From contig NZ_BJVJ01000030.1 in NCBI RefSeq assembly GCF_007989085.1, positions 1 to 64,000 on the forward strand: a DNA stretch of 64,000 nt, written 5' to 3'. Below are positions 10,494 to 19,495 of the stretch, piece by piece. This DNA comes from Pseudonocardia sulfidoxydans NBRC 16205 (lineage in GTDB: Bacteria; Actinomycetota; Actinomycetes; Mycobacteriales; Pseudonocardiaceae). The first letter of the stretch is position 1, and each line of letters opens with the position of its first letter. Made by a program: the position numbers and the translations under genes. A model generated the notes under the pieces. That model saw only the letters and a program-made list of their open reading frames with translations. It did no database searches and was not told the DNA's origin.

Positions 10494-11489
10494 GTGACAG
10501 AGCGCAGGGACATGCCCGCCCGGCTGCTGCGGCTGCTCGCGCTGCTGCAGACACGCCGCGAGTGGCCCGGTCCCGAGCTGGCCGGACGACTCGGCGTCAC
10601 GACCCGGACGATCCGCCGCGACGTCGACCGCCTGCGCGCACTCGACTATCCCGTCGCCGCGACGACCGGCACCGCGGGCGGGTACCGGCTCACGTCCGGC
10701 AGCAACCTGCCGCCGTTGGTCCTCGACGACGAGGAGGCCGTGGCCGTCGCGATCGGGCTGTCGACGACGGCCGGCGGCAACGTCGCCGGGATCGAGGACG
10801 CCTCGATGCGGGCGCTGGGCAAACTGGAACGGGTGCTGCCGGCGCGGCTGCGGCCGCGGCTGGCGGCACTGACGTCGGCCACCGAGGCGGTGCCTGGCGG
10901 CGAGGTTCCGCCCGCCGACCCGGCCGTGCTCGCCGTCCTCGCCTCCTGCGCGCGCGACCACGAGCTGGCGACGTTCGGCTACCGCAGCCGGGCCGGCGCG
11001 CCGACGCTGCGCCGCGTCGAGCCGCACGCGCTGGTCACGGTGAAGGGCCGCTGGTACCTGCTGGCGTTCGACCCGGACCGCGACGACTGGCGCAGCTTCC
11101 GCGTCGACCGCATCGCCGAACCGGCGACGACGCACCGCACGTTCACGCCCCGGGAGCTCCCGGCGCAGGACGCGGCGGCGTCGCTGGCCCGGTCGTTCGC
11201 GACGGCCACGTACCGGTGGACAGCCGTCGTCACCGTCGACATCGATACAGCCGAGTTGCGGGAACGTCTCCCGGCCGCACTGGTGGGCGAGGTCGAGGAG
11301 GACGGCACGGGGGCGCGGGTGCGGATCAGCGCGGAATCGGCCGACCTGGTGGTGCACGACGTCGCGACGGTCGCCGCCGTCGCGGAACCCCGCACCATCG
11401 ACGCTCCACAGGAGATCCGGGAGCGCCTCGACGTACTCGCGCAGCGGCTCGCCGCGTCCACATCCCCCGCGCGCACCGGATCTCGGTGA
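10494..11489 (+). CDS. YafY-type transcriptional regulator (HTH_11 + WYL)
   Basis: 331 aa. The N-terminal DeoR/HTH_11-like winged helix (about 9-65) has GVTTRTIRRDVDRLRAL as recognition region. A WYL domain follows at about 145-210 with VTVKGRWYLLAFDPDR, then a C-terminal WCX-like part. WYL domains bind small molecules or nucleic acid. It starts at GTG 10494, divergent from the FAD oxidase gene, its likely target. Its stop overlaps the start of the MT-A70 gene. Confidence 0.88.
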   Translation: MTERRDMPARLLRLLALLQTRREWPGPELAGRLGVTTRTIRRDVDRLRALDYPVAATTGTAGGYRLTSGSNLPPLVLDDEEAVAVAIGLSTTAGGNVAGIEDASMRALGKLERVLPARLRPRLAALTSATEAVPGGEVPPADPAVLAVLASCARDHELATFGYRSRAGAPTLRRVEPHALVTVKGRWYLLAFDPDRDDWRSFRVDRIAEPATTHRTFTPRELPAQDAAASLARSFATATYRWTAVVTVDIDTAELRERLPAALVGEVEEDGTGARVRISAESADLVVHDVATVAAVAEPRTIDAPQEIRERLDVLAQRLAASTSPARTGSR

Positions 11490-12169
11490 CAATCGAGCCC
11501 GTGACGACCGTCGACGACCCCACCACCGGCCGGCGTCGTGTCGCGCCGCTGCGCGTCGACGCCGGCCCGACCGAGGTCGCGGCGCTCCCCCGGGTCGACG
11601 GCGGCTGGGCGACGGTCTACGCCGACCCGCCGTGGCGGTTCGCGAACCGGACGGGGAAGGTCGCGCCCGAGCACCGCCGCCTCGACCGCTACGACACGAT
11701 GACGACCCCGCAGATCGAGGCGTTGCCGATCGCCGAGGTCGCCGCCGCGAACTCGCACCTGTACCTGTGGGTGCCCAACGCGCTGCTGCCCGACGGCCTC
11801 GCGGTGATGGAGGCGTGGGGCTACCGCTACGTGTCGAACATCGTGTGGGCCAAGCGTCGCAAGGACGGAGGTCCCGACGGCCGTGGCGTCGGGTTCTACT
11901 TCCGCAACGTCACCGAGCTGATCCTGTTCGGGGTGCGCGGCACGCTACGGACGCTCGATCCCGGCCGTCGGCAGGTCAACATGATCGAGACCCGCAAGCG
12001 GGAGCACTCCCGCAAGCCCGACGAGGCGTACGGGCTGATCGAGGACTGCTCCCCCGGCCCCTACCTGGAGCTGTTCGCCCGTTACCCGCGCCCGGGATGG
12101 ACCGTCTGGGGCAACGAGTCGGACGCGGAGATCACTCCACGCGGCCGTGTCTACCCGGCATACCGTTGA
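11486..12169 (+). CDS. MT-A70 family adenine-N6 methyltransferase
   Basis: 227 aa (GTG at 11486 overlapping the upstream stop; GTG at 11501 also possible). The catalytic ADPPWRF motif (DPPW) near residue 49 and the later HLYLWVPNALL and EHSRKPDE segments are typical of MT-A70 enzymes, which methylate adenine N6 in DNA or RNA. No restriction endonuclease lies beside it, so it is an orphan methylase. Phage-type relatives exist, but the codon use matches the neighbours and a conserved small HTH gene follows. Confidence 0.85.
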   Translation: MTIEPVTTVDDPTTGRRRVAPLRVDAGPTEVAALPRVDGGWATVYADPPWRFANRTGKVAPEHRRLDRYDTMTTPQIEALPIAEVAAANSHLYLWVPNALLPDGLAVMEAWGYRYVSNIVWAKRRKDGGPDGRGVGFYFRNVTELILFGVRGTLRTLDPGRRQVNMIETRKREHSRKPDEAYGLIEDCSPGPYLELFARYPRPGWTVWGNESDAEITPRGRVYPAYR

Positions 12170-12218
12170 CCTCGCCCAACACTGGATCCGTGGTCGTCGC
12201 GGGTGGAAGATCCGCGCC

Positions 12219-12437
12219 ATGGCCAAGACTCCGGACCTGAAGCGCGGCCAGCGCCTGTCGGACGCGCAACGTTCGACGATCGGCGCCGAGCTGCTCAAGC
12301 GGTACGAGACCGGCAAGAGCGTCCGTGAGCTGTGCGCCGAGACCGGCTACAGCATCGGCCGGGTGCGCCGGCTGCTGGAGGACGCCGGAGTGACCTTCCG
12401 GGCCCGGGGCGGGGCGGGCCGGCGGCGCACGGGCTGA
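12219..12437 (+). CDS. Small helix-turn-helix protein
   Basis: 72 aa, ATG at 12219, 49 bp after the MT-A70 stop. A single HTH of the resolvase/Hin type covers about 27-60 (YETGKSVRELCAETGYSIGR then VRRLLEDAGVTF), with basic ends. Small HTH proteins of this form (MAKTPxLKRG start, GGAxRR end) are widespread in actinobacteria. The role is unknown; DNA binding is inferred. Confidence 0.75.
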   Translation: MAKTPDLKRGQRLSDAQRSTIGAELLKRYETGKSVRELCAETGYSIGRVRRLLEDAGVTFRARGGAGRRRTG

Positions 12438-12440
12438 CCG

Positions 12441-13523
12441 CTACCGGTCCATCACCAGCGCGGCCCGGTTGACCTTGCGCGCCTTGGAGTCCTCCATCGC
12501 CTGCAGGACGTCGTCGAGCGGGTAGGTGGCGTCGACGAGCTTGTCGAACGGCAGCCTGCCGACGTTGCGCGAGATGAACTCCAGCCCTGCCTTGAGGAAG
12601 CGCTGGTGGTAGCGGATGACAGGGTGGATCGTGACGGCACGCCGGGTCATCGAGCCGATGTCGAGGGTGATCTCCACACCGGGCATGACGTTGCCGATCT
12701 CGATGTAGGTGGCGCCGGGCCGGACCATCTCGATGCCCTCCGGGACGGCCGAACCGACACCGGTCAGTTCGAGCGCGACGTCGGCGCCACCGTCGGTGAG
12801 CTCCCGGACCCGGGCGATCCGGTCGGCAGCCTCGGGAGCCTCGTCGAAGGAGACGGTCTCGTCGGCACCGAAGGCCTTCGCCGCGTCGAGGCGGCGCTGC
12901 ACGGCATCGACGACGACCACGTGCGCGCCGCGCTCCTTCGCGACGGCGACGCCCCACAGCCCGAGCCCGCCCGCGCCCTGGATGACGACGGTGTCGCCTG
13001 CCGTGACGCCACCGCGGTCGATGCCCGCCGACACCTGGGCCAGCGCACAGTTCGCGCTCACGGCGGCGAGCGGGTCGACGTTGCCGGGCACCTTGAACAC
13101 GTGCTGGAAGCGGCCGACGTAGTAGTGGGTGCCGAAGGTGCCGGTGAAGTGCGGGAAGTCGTCGGGCGAGGCGATCCAGTGGTTGTAGGAGTTCTCGCAC
13201 AGGTGGGTGCGCCCGGCCTGGCACTGCCGGCAGTGCTGGCAGAACGCGAAGTAGACGACGGACACCAGGTCGCCGGGGTGCAGTTCCTGGCCGGCGGAGT
13301 CGGTGGGCCGCGTGGAGGGGTCGACGACGCGGCCGATGACCTCGTGCCCGAGCACGATCGACTTGAGCGGGTGCTTGTCGGCGAACATGTGCACGTCGGA
13401 GCCGCACACCCCGGCCGCGACCGTCTCGATCAGCAGCGCGCCCGGCCGGGGCGTCGGGAGGTCGTACTCGCGGAGCTCCACGCTCCCGGGCTTCGGCATG
13501 TACGCGAGACGTCCGGTGGCCAT
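12441..13523 (-). CDS. Zinc-dependent medium-chain alcohol dehydrogenase
   Basis: 360 aa MDR enzyme. The catalytic zinc ligands are visible in AAGVCGSDVH and GHEVIG. A structural-zinc loop reads CQHCRQCQAGRTHLC. The NAD(P)-binding Rossmann motif is GAGGLGLWG. It oxidises an alcohol or threonine/sorbitol-like polyol; the substrate is not predictable. A strong ribosome site (GGAAGGAG) precedes the ATG. It is divergent from the RibD-type reductase gene. Confidence 0.92.
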   Translation of the reverse strand: MATGRLAYMPKPGSVELREYDLPTPRPGALLIETVAAGVCGSDVHMFADKHPLKSIVLGHEVIGRVVDPSTRPTDSAGQELHPGDLVSVVYFAFCQHCRQCQAGRTHLCENSYNHWIASPDDFPHFTGTFGTHYYVGRFQHVFKVPGNVDPLAAVSANCALAQVSAGIDRGGVTAGDTVVIQGAGGLGLWGVAVAKERGAHVVVVDAVQRRLDAAKAFGADETVSFDEAPEAADRIARVRELTDGGADVALELTGVGSAVPEGIEMVRPGATYIEIGNVMPGVEITLDIGSMTRRAVTIHPVIRYHQRFLKAGLEFISRNVGRLPFDKLVDATYPLDDVLQAMEDSKARKVNRAALVMDR

Positions 13524-13670
13524 GAGGACTCCTTCCGGTCGAGTCCGACGGTGGGCCCGCACGCGACGCTAAACATCAGACCTTTTCGCGTCAACGCGGG
13601 ACCGATGAGTTGCGGCGCCGGACCCGGTCTGCTCTGACAACATCAGCATCCCCGATCGAGGAGCATTCCC

Positions 13671-14222
13671 ATGGGCGCCATCAAGGTCCACGAGTTCATC
13701 ACCCTCGACGGCTGCATCGGCGCTCCGATGTGGACGTTCGACTACCCGTTCACCGACGAGATGACGGCGTCGGTCGGGGCGTTGACCGGCACCGCGACGG
13801 CACTGTTGTTCGGCCGGACCACCTGGGTCGAGATGGGCCCGGCCTGGTCGTCGCGCAGCATGGCGGACGACCCGGGCGTCCCCTTCTTCAACAACACGGC
13901 CAAGTACGTCGTCTCCAGCACGCTGACCAGCGCCGAGGGCTGGAACAACTCCCACCTCCTCGGCGGCTACGACGCCGACGCCATCCGCACGTTCAAGACG
14001 GACAACGAGGGCGACGTCTACGTCAGCGGCAGCGGCACCCTGGTCCGGGCGATGCTCGCCGACGGGCTCGTCGACGAGCTGCACCTGTTCGTCTACCCGG
14101 TCGCGCTCGGCACCGGCCCGAAGCTCTTCCCCGAGGGCACCGAGAACACGCTGAGCCTGCTGGGCTGCGAGTCGTACACCAACCAGGTCGTGCACCTGAC
14201 CTACGGCCCGCGCAGCGCCTGA
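13671..14222 (+). CDS. Dihydrofolate reductase/RibD C-terminal-type reductase
   Basis: 183 aa with the RibD_C fold: start KVHEFITLDGCIGAP, central LLFGRTTWVEM and the NADPH site VYVSGSGTLVRAMLADGLVDE (first residues), then ELHLFVYPVALGTG. Proteins of this family next to regulators or sigma factors are common in actinobacteria and usually uncharacterised; NADPH-dependent reduction is inferred. A GAGGAG ribosome site lies 7 bases before ATG. The downstream sigma factor gene is convergent. Confidence 0.88.
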   Translation: MGAIKVHEFITLDGCIGAPMWTFDYPFTDEMTASVGALTGTATALLFGRTTWVEMGPAWSSRSMADDPGVPFFNNTAKYVVSSTLTSAEGWNNSHLLGGYDADAIRTFKTDNEGDVYVSGSGTLVRAMLADGLVDELHLFVYPVALGTGPKLFPEGTENTLSLLGCESYTNQVVHLTYGPRSA

Positions 14223-14262
14223 CCGGGGCTCAGCCCGGCATCGCGCCGAGCGACCGAGGACA

Positions 14263-15558
14263 TCAACCCAGTTCGGCGAGCTTGCCCTCCAGCACCGTCC
14301 GTTCACGGGCGTTGGCGCACAACGACACCGCCCGTTGCAGCTCGGTGCGGGCGTCGTCGGTGCGGCCGAGGCGGCGCAGCAGCTCGCCGCGGACCGTCGG
14401 CAGCAGGTGGGAGCCGGCGAGCGCGTCGTCGGCGAGGCCGTCGACGATGACGAGCGCCGCGGCGGGACCCTGGGCCATCGAGACGGCCACGGCCCGGTTG
14501 AGCTCCACGACCGGCGACGGCGCGAGCCGCCCGAGCGCCTCGTAGAGGACGACGACACGGTCCCAGTCGGTGTCGGCCACCGATGCGGCGACCGCGTGGC
14601 ACTCCGCGATCGCCGCCTGCACCCCGTAGGCGCCCAGGCCCGTGCCGACCTGCCCGGCGCGCACCAGTGCGGCGCGGCCGCGGGCGATCGCGGACCGGTC
14701 CCAGCGACGGCGGTCCTGGTCCTCGAGCAGCACCGGTTCGCCGTCGGGGCCGGTGCGGGCGGGGAACCGGGCCGCGGTCAGCTCCAGCAGCGCGAGCAGC
14801 CCGTGGACCTCCGGCTCGGCCGGGACGAGCCGAGCCAGGACGCGGGCGAGGCGCTGGGCCTCCGCGGCCAGGTCGAGGCGGATGAGGTCGTCGCCGGAAC
14901 TGGCCGAGGAGCCCTCGGTGAAGATCAGGTAGACGACGCTGAGCACCGACCCGAGCCGGGTGCGCCGCTCGTCGGCGGGCGGGAGCGCGAACGGCACCCG
15001 CGCCGCGCCGAGCGTCTTCTTCGCGCGGGTGATGCGGGCCTGCACGGTGGCCGTCGGCACCAGGAAGGCCTTCGCGATCTCGTCGCTGGTCAGGCCGCCC
15101 ACCACGCGCAGGGTGAGCGCCACCTGCGCCTCCGGCGACAGCACCGGATGGCAGGCCGTGAACATGAGCGCGAGGACGTCGTCGTCGATCTGGTCGGGGT
15201 CCCAGAGCACGTCGTCGGTCACCTCCACCGGGTCCGCGGCACCCGTCACGACACCGCCCTCGGCCAGCCCGTGGGCGAGGGCGGCGTAGCGCTCGTCGCG
15301 GGCGGACCGGCGGCGGAACGCGTCGATCGCACGCCGCCGGCCCGTGGTCAGCAGCCAGCCCGCCGGGTTGCGCGGCACCCCGTCGCGGGGCCACGAGACG
15401 AGCGCCTCGGCGAGCGCCTCCTGGGCGAGGTCCTCGGCCAGCGCGAAGTCGCCGGTGTAGCGCGCGAGCGCACCGACGATCCGCGCCGACTCGATCCGCC
15501 AGACCGCCGCGACGGCCTCGCGGCCCGGGTTCAGAGCTGGCCCGTCGCCTCTCGCCAC
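14263..15558 (-). CDS. ECF-type RNA polymerase sigma factor with C-terminal extension (ECF42-like, DUF6596)
   Basis: 431 aa. Sigma region 2 includes DFALAEDLAQEALAEAL and WLLTTGRRRAIDAFRRR; region 4 includes LTLRVVGGLTSDEIAKAFLV and TVQARITRAKK. A long C-terminal domain with TPR-like helices follows (about 200-431). This is the layout of the ECF42 group, whose members work with DGPF/YCII proteins rather than an anti-sigma factor, and the partner gene lies directly upstream here. A GTG at 15558, overlapping the 3' end of the partner gene, is taken as start because no ATG or GTG lies between it and the conserved VWRIESARIVGALARY region. Confidence 0.9.
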   Translation of the reverse strand: MARGDGPALNPGREAVAAVWRIESARIVGALARYTGDFALAEDLAQEALAEALVSWPRDGVPRNPAGWLLTTGRRRAIDAFRRRSARDERYAALAHGLAEGGVVTGAADPVEVTDDVLWDPDQIDDDVLALMFTACHPVLSPEAQVALTLRVVGGLTSDEIAKAFLVPTATVQARITRAKKTLGAARVPFALPPADERRTRLGSVLSVVYLIFTEGSSASSGDDLIRLDLAAEAQRLARVLARLVPAEPEVHGLLALLELTAARFPARTGPDGEPVLLEDQDRRRWDRSAIARGRAALVRAGQVGTGLGAYGVQAAIAECHAVAASVADTDWDRVVVLYEALGRLAPSPVVELNRAVAVSMAQGPAAALVIVDGLADDALAGSHLLPTVRGELLRRLGRTDDARTELQRAVSLCANARERTVLEGKLAELG

Positions 15559-15950
15559 GCCCGCTCCTTCTTGATCCACTCGTTGTCCTGCGGGAACTCG
15601 TCGATCGACGTCACCCGTCGGATCTCGGCCTTGACGCCCGGGCCCTGCATGGGGGCGCGCCTGGCCCACTCCACGGCCTCCTCCTGGGAGGCGACGTCGA
15701 GGATCCAGTAGCCGCCGAACAGTTCCTTCGTCTCCCCGTACGGCCCGTCGGTGACGACGGGCGGCTGCGACGAGTAGTCGACGACCACGCCCTTCGCGGC
15801 GTCGTCCAGACCCTCGGCGGCGACCAGGACGCCGGCGCGGATCATCTCGTCGTTGTAGCGACCCATCGAGTCGATGATCTCGCCGAAGTCGACGTCGCCC
15901 ATGGCGGCCCAGGACTCGTCGGTGGCCCGCATGATCAGCATGTACTTCAC
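15531..15950 (-). CDS. YCII/DGPF-domain protein, partner of the ECF sigma factor
   Basis: 139 aa ferredoxin-like YCII domain: start MKYMLIMRA, central DGPF-type motif VTDGPYGETKELFGGYWIL. DGPF proteins are encoded next to ECF42 sigma factors across actinobacteria and are thought to act in the same regulatory circuit. Overlaps the sigma gene by 28 bp, so translation is coupled. ATG at 15950. Confidence 0.9.
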   Translation of the reverse strand: MKYMLIMRATDESWAAMGDVDFGEIIDSMGRYNDEMIRAGVLVAAEGLDDAAKGVVVDYSSQPPVVTDGPYGETKELFGGYWILDVASQEEAVEWARRAPMQGPGVKAEIRRVTSIDEFPQDNEWIKKERAWREATGQL

Positions 15951-16082
15951 GGTGGTTCTCCCTGTTCGTCGGGTCCCGTGCGGACCCTCTCACCCACAGG
16001 TCGAACGGCGCTGGCCCCGGATCGACAACCACCCCGAAGAATTTTCCGGACGTCGTCGCAGCGGCCGGGTCCCGGCTGTCGG

Positions 16083-16922
16083 TCAGGCGCTGCGGCGGGC
16101 CGTCACCACCAGGTACTCCCAGTTCAGGACCATGGCGCCCGGGGTGCCGCGGTCGTAGCGGGCCGCCAGGGCGGTGAGGTCGGCGTCCAGCGCGGCGACG
16201 TCGTCGGTGTTGTCGGCGATGTGGCGGTAGATCGCCATCGTCGGGCCGTACACGGTCTTCCAGTAGGCCGTCCACGCCTCCGGCGTCGCCCAACGGTCGG
16301 TGCTCAGCACCTGCCGGCGGGCCGTCACGTCGGTGACCCGGTCGCCGAGCAGCGCGCGGACGTGGTCCTCGTCGCCCCACAGCGGCGGCGGCTGCGCCCC
16401 GGGCGGGGACGGCGGCGCGTAGGGCTTCATCGTGCGGAACAGCTCCCCGACGAACCCGGTGGGCGTCCAACTGATCAGACCGATCGTGCCGCCGGGGCGG
16501 ACGACCCGGACCAGCTCGTCGGCCGAACGCTGGTGGTCCGGCGCGAACATGACGCCGACGCACGACGTCACGACGTCGAAGGAGCCGTCGGTGTAGGGCA
16601 GGTTCTCGGCGTCGGCCTCCTGCCAGTCGACCGTCACGCCGTGGCGCGCGGCGTACTCGCGGCCCGCGACGAACAGCTCCGGCGTCAGGTCCGACGCCAC
16701 CACCCGGGCACCCGTCGCGGCGGCCGGCACCGCGACGTTCCCGGTGCCGGCGGCCACGTCCAGGACGCGGTCACCGGCGCGGATGCCGGCGGCCTCGACC
16801 AGGACCGGGCCCAGCTCGGGGATCAGCTCGATCGCGACCTCGGGATAGTCCCCCATGGCCCAGATCGCCCGGTGCCTCGCCTTGACGGCGCGGTCGGCGG
16901 CGGGATCGGTCGTGATGCTCAT
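16083..16922 (-). CDS. Class I SAM-dependent methyltransferase
   Basis: 279 aa. The SAM site VLDVAAGTGNVAVPAA (about residues 54-69) is followed by an acidic loop (ASDLTPEL), then ADAENLPYTDGSFDVV and RVVRPGGTIGLISW, all typical of UbiE/Methyltransf_11-type enzymes. The acceptor is unknown. It lies alone between the sigma/DGPF pair and the VOC gene, all on the minus strand. Confidence 0.88.
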   Translation of the reverse strand: MSITTDPAADRAVKARHRAIWAMGDYPEVAIELIPELGPVLVEAAGIRAGDRVLDVAAGTGNVAVPAAATGARVVASDLTPELFVAGREYAARHGVTVDWQEADAENLPYTDGSFDVVTSCVGVMFAPDHQRSADELVRVVRPGGTIGLISWTPTGFVGELFRTMKPYAPPSPPGAQPPPLWGDEDHVRALLGDRVTDVTARRQVLSTDRWATPEAWTAYWKTVYGPTMAIYRHIADNTDDVAALDADLTALAARYDRGTPGAMVLNWEYLVVTARRSA

Positions 16923-17060
16923 CGTCGTCTCCTCGTCGTGTTCCGCCTGGTAGCCGCGGTGGTCGATGAGAAGGACGCTATGAGCCGGCCCCCATGGATC
17001 GCGTCGGGTGCGGCACCCCACATCTCCGGCGGCACACCCCATCTCGGGCCCGGCGCGCCC

Positions 17061-17396
17061 TCAGCCGGGCCCGCCGCCCACGCCGATCTCGTTGCCGTCG
17101 GGGTCGGCGAACAGCAGCTTGCGGACGCCGTTGCCGTAGGTCTCCCGCGACACCGGCTCGACCCCGCGGCCCGCCGCGGCGGCCTCGAACCCGTCGAGGT
17201 CGTCGACGAACAGCGTCACCACCGAATGCCCCGCCGCCTCGGGCCGGACCAGCACGTAGACGTAGCGGTGCTCGGCGATCGTCCACACGTGCTCGACGTC
17301 GTTGGGCACGAACGTCTCCACGTCGCCCAACAGCCGGTCGAACCAGCCGACGGCCCGCTCCAGGTCGCTGACCGACACCCCCGCGAACAACTCCAT
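17061..17396 (-). CDS. VOC (glyoxalase/bleomycin-resistance) family protein
   Basis: 111 aa with two short betaalphabetabetabeta modules: FAGVSVSDLERAVGWFDRLL and LLFADPDGNEIGVGG near the end. Metal ligands of classical glyoxalase I are only partly recognisable, so this may be a binding protein or a lyase/dioxygenase of the superfamily. Start at ATG 17396. It lies divergent from the antiporter gene. Confidence 0.8.
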   Translation of the reverse strand: MELFAGVSVSDLERAVGWFDRLLGDVETFVPNDVEHVWTIAEHRYVYVLVRPEAAGHSVVTLFVDDLDGFEAAAAGRGVEPVSRETYGNGVRKLLFADPDGNEIGVGGGPG

Positions 17397-17477
17397 CGAT
17401 CCCCCTCGACACCCGCGCATCGTTGTGCGATCTCCCCAGGCCGCCGAGGATGACCACCGGCCCGGAGAGGAGGACGC

Positions 17478-18725
17478 GTGACAGCGCTCGTCGCCATCAT
17501 GCTGATCCTGCTCGTGTGGGGGCTCGTCGCGGGCCGGCTCGCGCGGGTCAGCGTGACGATGCCGCTGGCGCTGCTCCTCGCCGGCATCCTGCTCACCTCC
17601 GGCTCCGACCCCTACTTCGTCTTCATCATCGACTTCGAGGCGGGCGAACACATCGTCGAGGGGATCCTCGCGATCCTGCTTTTCGTCGACGCCACCGAGG
17701 TCCCGGGCGGGATCTTCGGCCGCGAACCCCGCGTGATGCTGCGGCTGCTGCTCATCGCGCTACCGTTGTCGCTGGTCATCGCGTGGGTCGCCGGCATCGC
17801 CCTGTTCGGCGGCACCGGGCTGTGGCTGCTCGCCGTGCTGGCGACGATCGTCATGCCCGTCGACCTCGCACCCGCCGCCGCGTTCATCCGCGACCGCCGC
17901 GTGCCGGAACGACTACGCCGCCTGGTCAACGTCGAGAGCGGTCTCAACGACGGCCTCGTCGCCCCCGTCTTCCTCCTCGCGATCGCCGGCGCGGCCGCGC
18001 ACGGGGAGGACAGCCTGGCCGACGCCGCCGCCGACGCGATCCCCTCCCTCGCCGTCGCGGTCGTCGTCGGCGCGGTGATCGGCACCGCCGCGGCGTGGCT
18101 GCTCGGGAAAGCCCTCGACCGCGGGTGGACACTGCCCTCGGCGCTGCGGATCGCGGTGCTCGCGCTGCCGCTGCTCGCCTACGGCACCGCGATCCTCCTG
18201 ACCGGTAACGGGTTCGTCGCCGCCTTCGTCGCCGGGGTGTTCTTCGAGCCGGCCGCCCGACGGCTGCCCACGGGCACCCTGCATCTCGCCGAGGACATCG
18301 GCGAGATGCTGTCGCTGGCGTTGTGGTTCATCTTCGGCACGATCGTCAACCAGGTGGTCTCGAGCGGCGCGATCACCTGGCGGGTCGTCGTCTACGCGCT
18401 GCTGGCGCTGACCGTGGTGCGGGTGGTACCCGTCGTGCTGTCGCTGATCGGCACCGACGTCCGGGTGCCCGACCGGTTCACCATCGGCTGGGTCGGGCCG
18501 CGCGGGATCGCGACCCTCGTGTTCGGGATGCTCGCCGTCGTCGAGCTCCCCGGCGACAAGGACTTCGTCCTCGCCGTCACCGTCGTGACCATCGTGGCGA
18601 GCATCGTGGTCCACGGCCTGTCGACGGGCGTCGTGATCCGGCTGTACGACCGCGCGGACCGGAAGTCGGCCGGCCCGGGCCCTTCCGAGAACCCGGACGA
18701 GCCCGGAGCGACCGCCGACCGATGA
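17478..18725 (+). CDS. Monovalent cation/proton antiporter, CPA1 (NhaP) type
   Basis: 415 aa membrane protein with about 11-12 hydrophobic segments. Conserved family regions are ILLFVDATEV and LVNVESGLNDGLVAPVF (transport site region) and WVGPRGIATLVFGML near the end. The motif that normally reads PTDA is MPVDLAPA here. Function: exchange of Na+ or K+ for H+ at the cell membrane. GTG start at 17478 with GGAGAGGAGG upstream. The tail after the last helix is Pro/Glu rich. Confidence 0.9.
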   Translation: MTALVAIMLILLVWGLVAGRLARVSVTMPLALLLAGILLTSGSDPYFVFIIDFEAGEHIVEGILAILLFVDATEVPGGIFGREPRVMLRLLLIALPLSLVIAWVAGIALFGGTGLWLLAVLATIVMPVDLAPAAAFIRDRRVPERLRRLVNVESGLNDGLVAPVFLLAIAGAAAHGEDSLADAAADAIPSLAVAVVVGAVIGTAAAWLLGKALDRGWTLPSALRIAVLALPLLAYGTAILLTGNGFVAAFVAGVFFEPAARRLPTGTLHLAEDIGEMLSLALWFIFGTIVNQVVSSGAITWRVVVYALLALTVVRVVPVVLSLIGTDVRVPDRFTIGWVGPRGIATLVFGMLAVVELPGDKDFVLAVTVVTIVASIVVHGLSTGVVIRLYDRADRKSAGPGPSENPDEPGATADR

Positions 18726-18828
18726 ACCTGCCCGCCCCGGGCGGTCGCTGCTGAAGCTGACCCGCCGGCCAAGCCCGACGTCCTGCACCGCCGCTTACCG
18801 CGTCCTTTCCCGAGGGACGTTGCCGGCG

Positions 18829-18925
18829 GGCCGCCCTGTGTGTTGACGACAATCCACCCGCGCGGGACGTAACACCAGATCGCACGTGTCCGAATGGTTC
18901 TTGCAGCCCCACACACAGGGCGGCC
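18829..18925. repeat. 15-bp perfect inverted repeat with 67-bp spacer upstream of the Ltp pseudogene
   Basis: GGCCGCCCTGTGTGT at 18829-18843 is exactly repeated in inverted form at 18911-18925. It fills most of the 239-bp gap between the antiporter and Ltp genes. It could be a long regulatory hairpin in the Ltp leader or the ends of a tiny mobile relic; no target duplication was seen. Confidence 0.6.
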
Positions 18926-18964
18926 GGTTCGACGACTCGAACACCTCTGTGAGGGGGACCCACG

Positions 18965-19472
18965 ATGACCACCACGCCCAGTACCCGCAGGACCCGTCGA
19001 TGGTCGCCGGCCGCCTTCGGCCTGGCCGCGGGGGTCGCACTCTGCGTTGCCGGCTGTGGTGCCGGGCCGACCAGCACGCCGACGACCCCCGCGGCGGCCA
19101 GCGTCCCCCCTGTCACCACCGCGCCCGCCGTCACCACCACGCCCGCCGTCACCACCACGCCTGCGGTCACCACCACCGTGCCCGTCGTCGAGGCTCCGCC
19201 GGCACCCACCACCCCGGCCATGACCACGTCCCAGGCCAACGCGGTCCGCATGGCGAACAACTACCTGGAGTTGATGGCGTTCTCGCGGACGGGGCTGATC
19301 AAGCAACTCCAGTACGAGAAGTTCTCGGCGGCCGACCGAACAGGCGGACAAGAAGGCCGCCGAGTACATGGAGCTCCAGGCGTTCTCCCGCGACGGGCTG
19401 ATCGCGCAGCTCAAGTACGAAGGGTTCACAGCGGCCCAGGCCGCACACGGGGCGAAGTCGGTCGGCCTGTAA
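18965..19472 (+). pseudogene. Ltp-family (host cell surface-exposed) lipoprotein, frameshifted
   Basis: The first 124 codons give a signal peptide with lipobox VAGCG, a Pro/Thr-rich linker with repeated PAVTTT units (19123-19185), and one Ltp repeat (NYLELMAFSRTGLIKQLQYE). After FSAAD (about 19336) the protein sequence continues in the next frame from 19338: EQADKKAAEYMELQAFSRDG, then QLKYEGFTAAQAAHGAKSVGL and stop at 19470-19472. The usual spacer between two Ltp repeats is missing, so an out-of-frame deletion of the inter-repeat segment explains the break. Ltp repeats are known from cell-surface and phage superinfection-exclusion lipoproteins. A sequencing error is less likely because residues are missing as well. 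Confidence 0.75.
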
Positions 19473-19495
19473 CCCACTCACCGGCCCGCCGGGCC

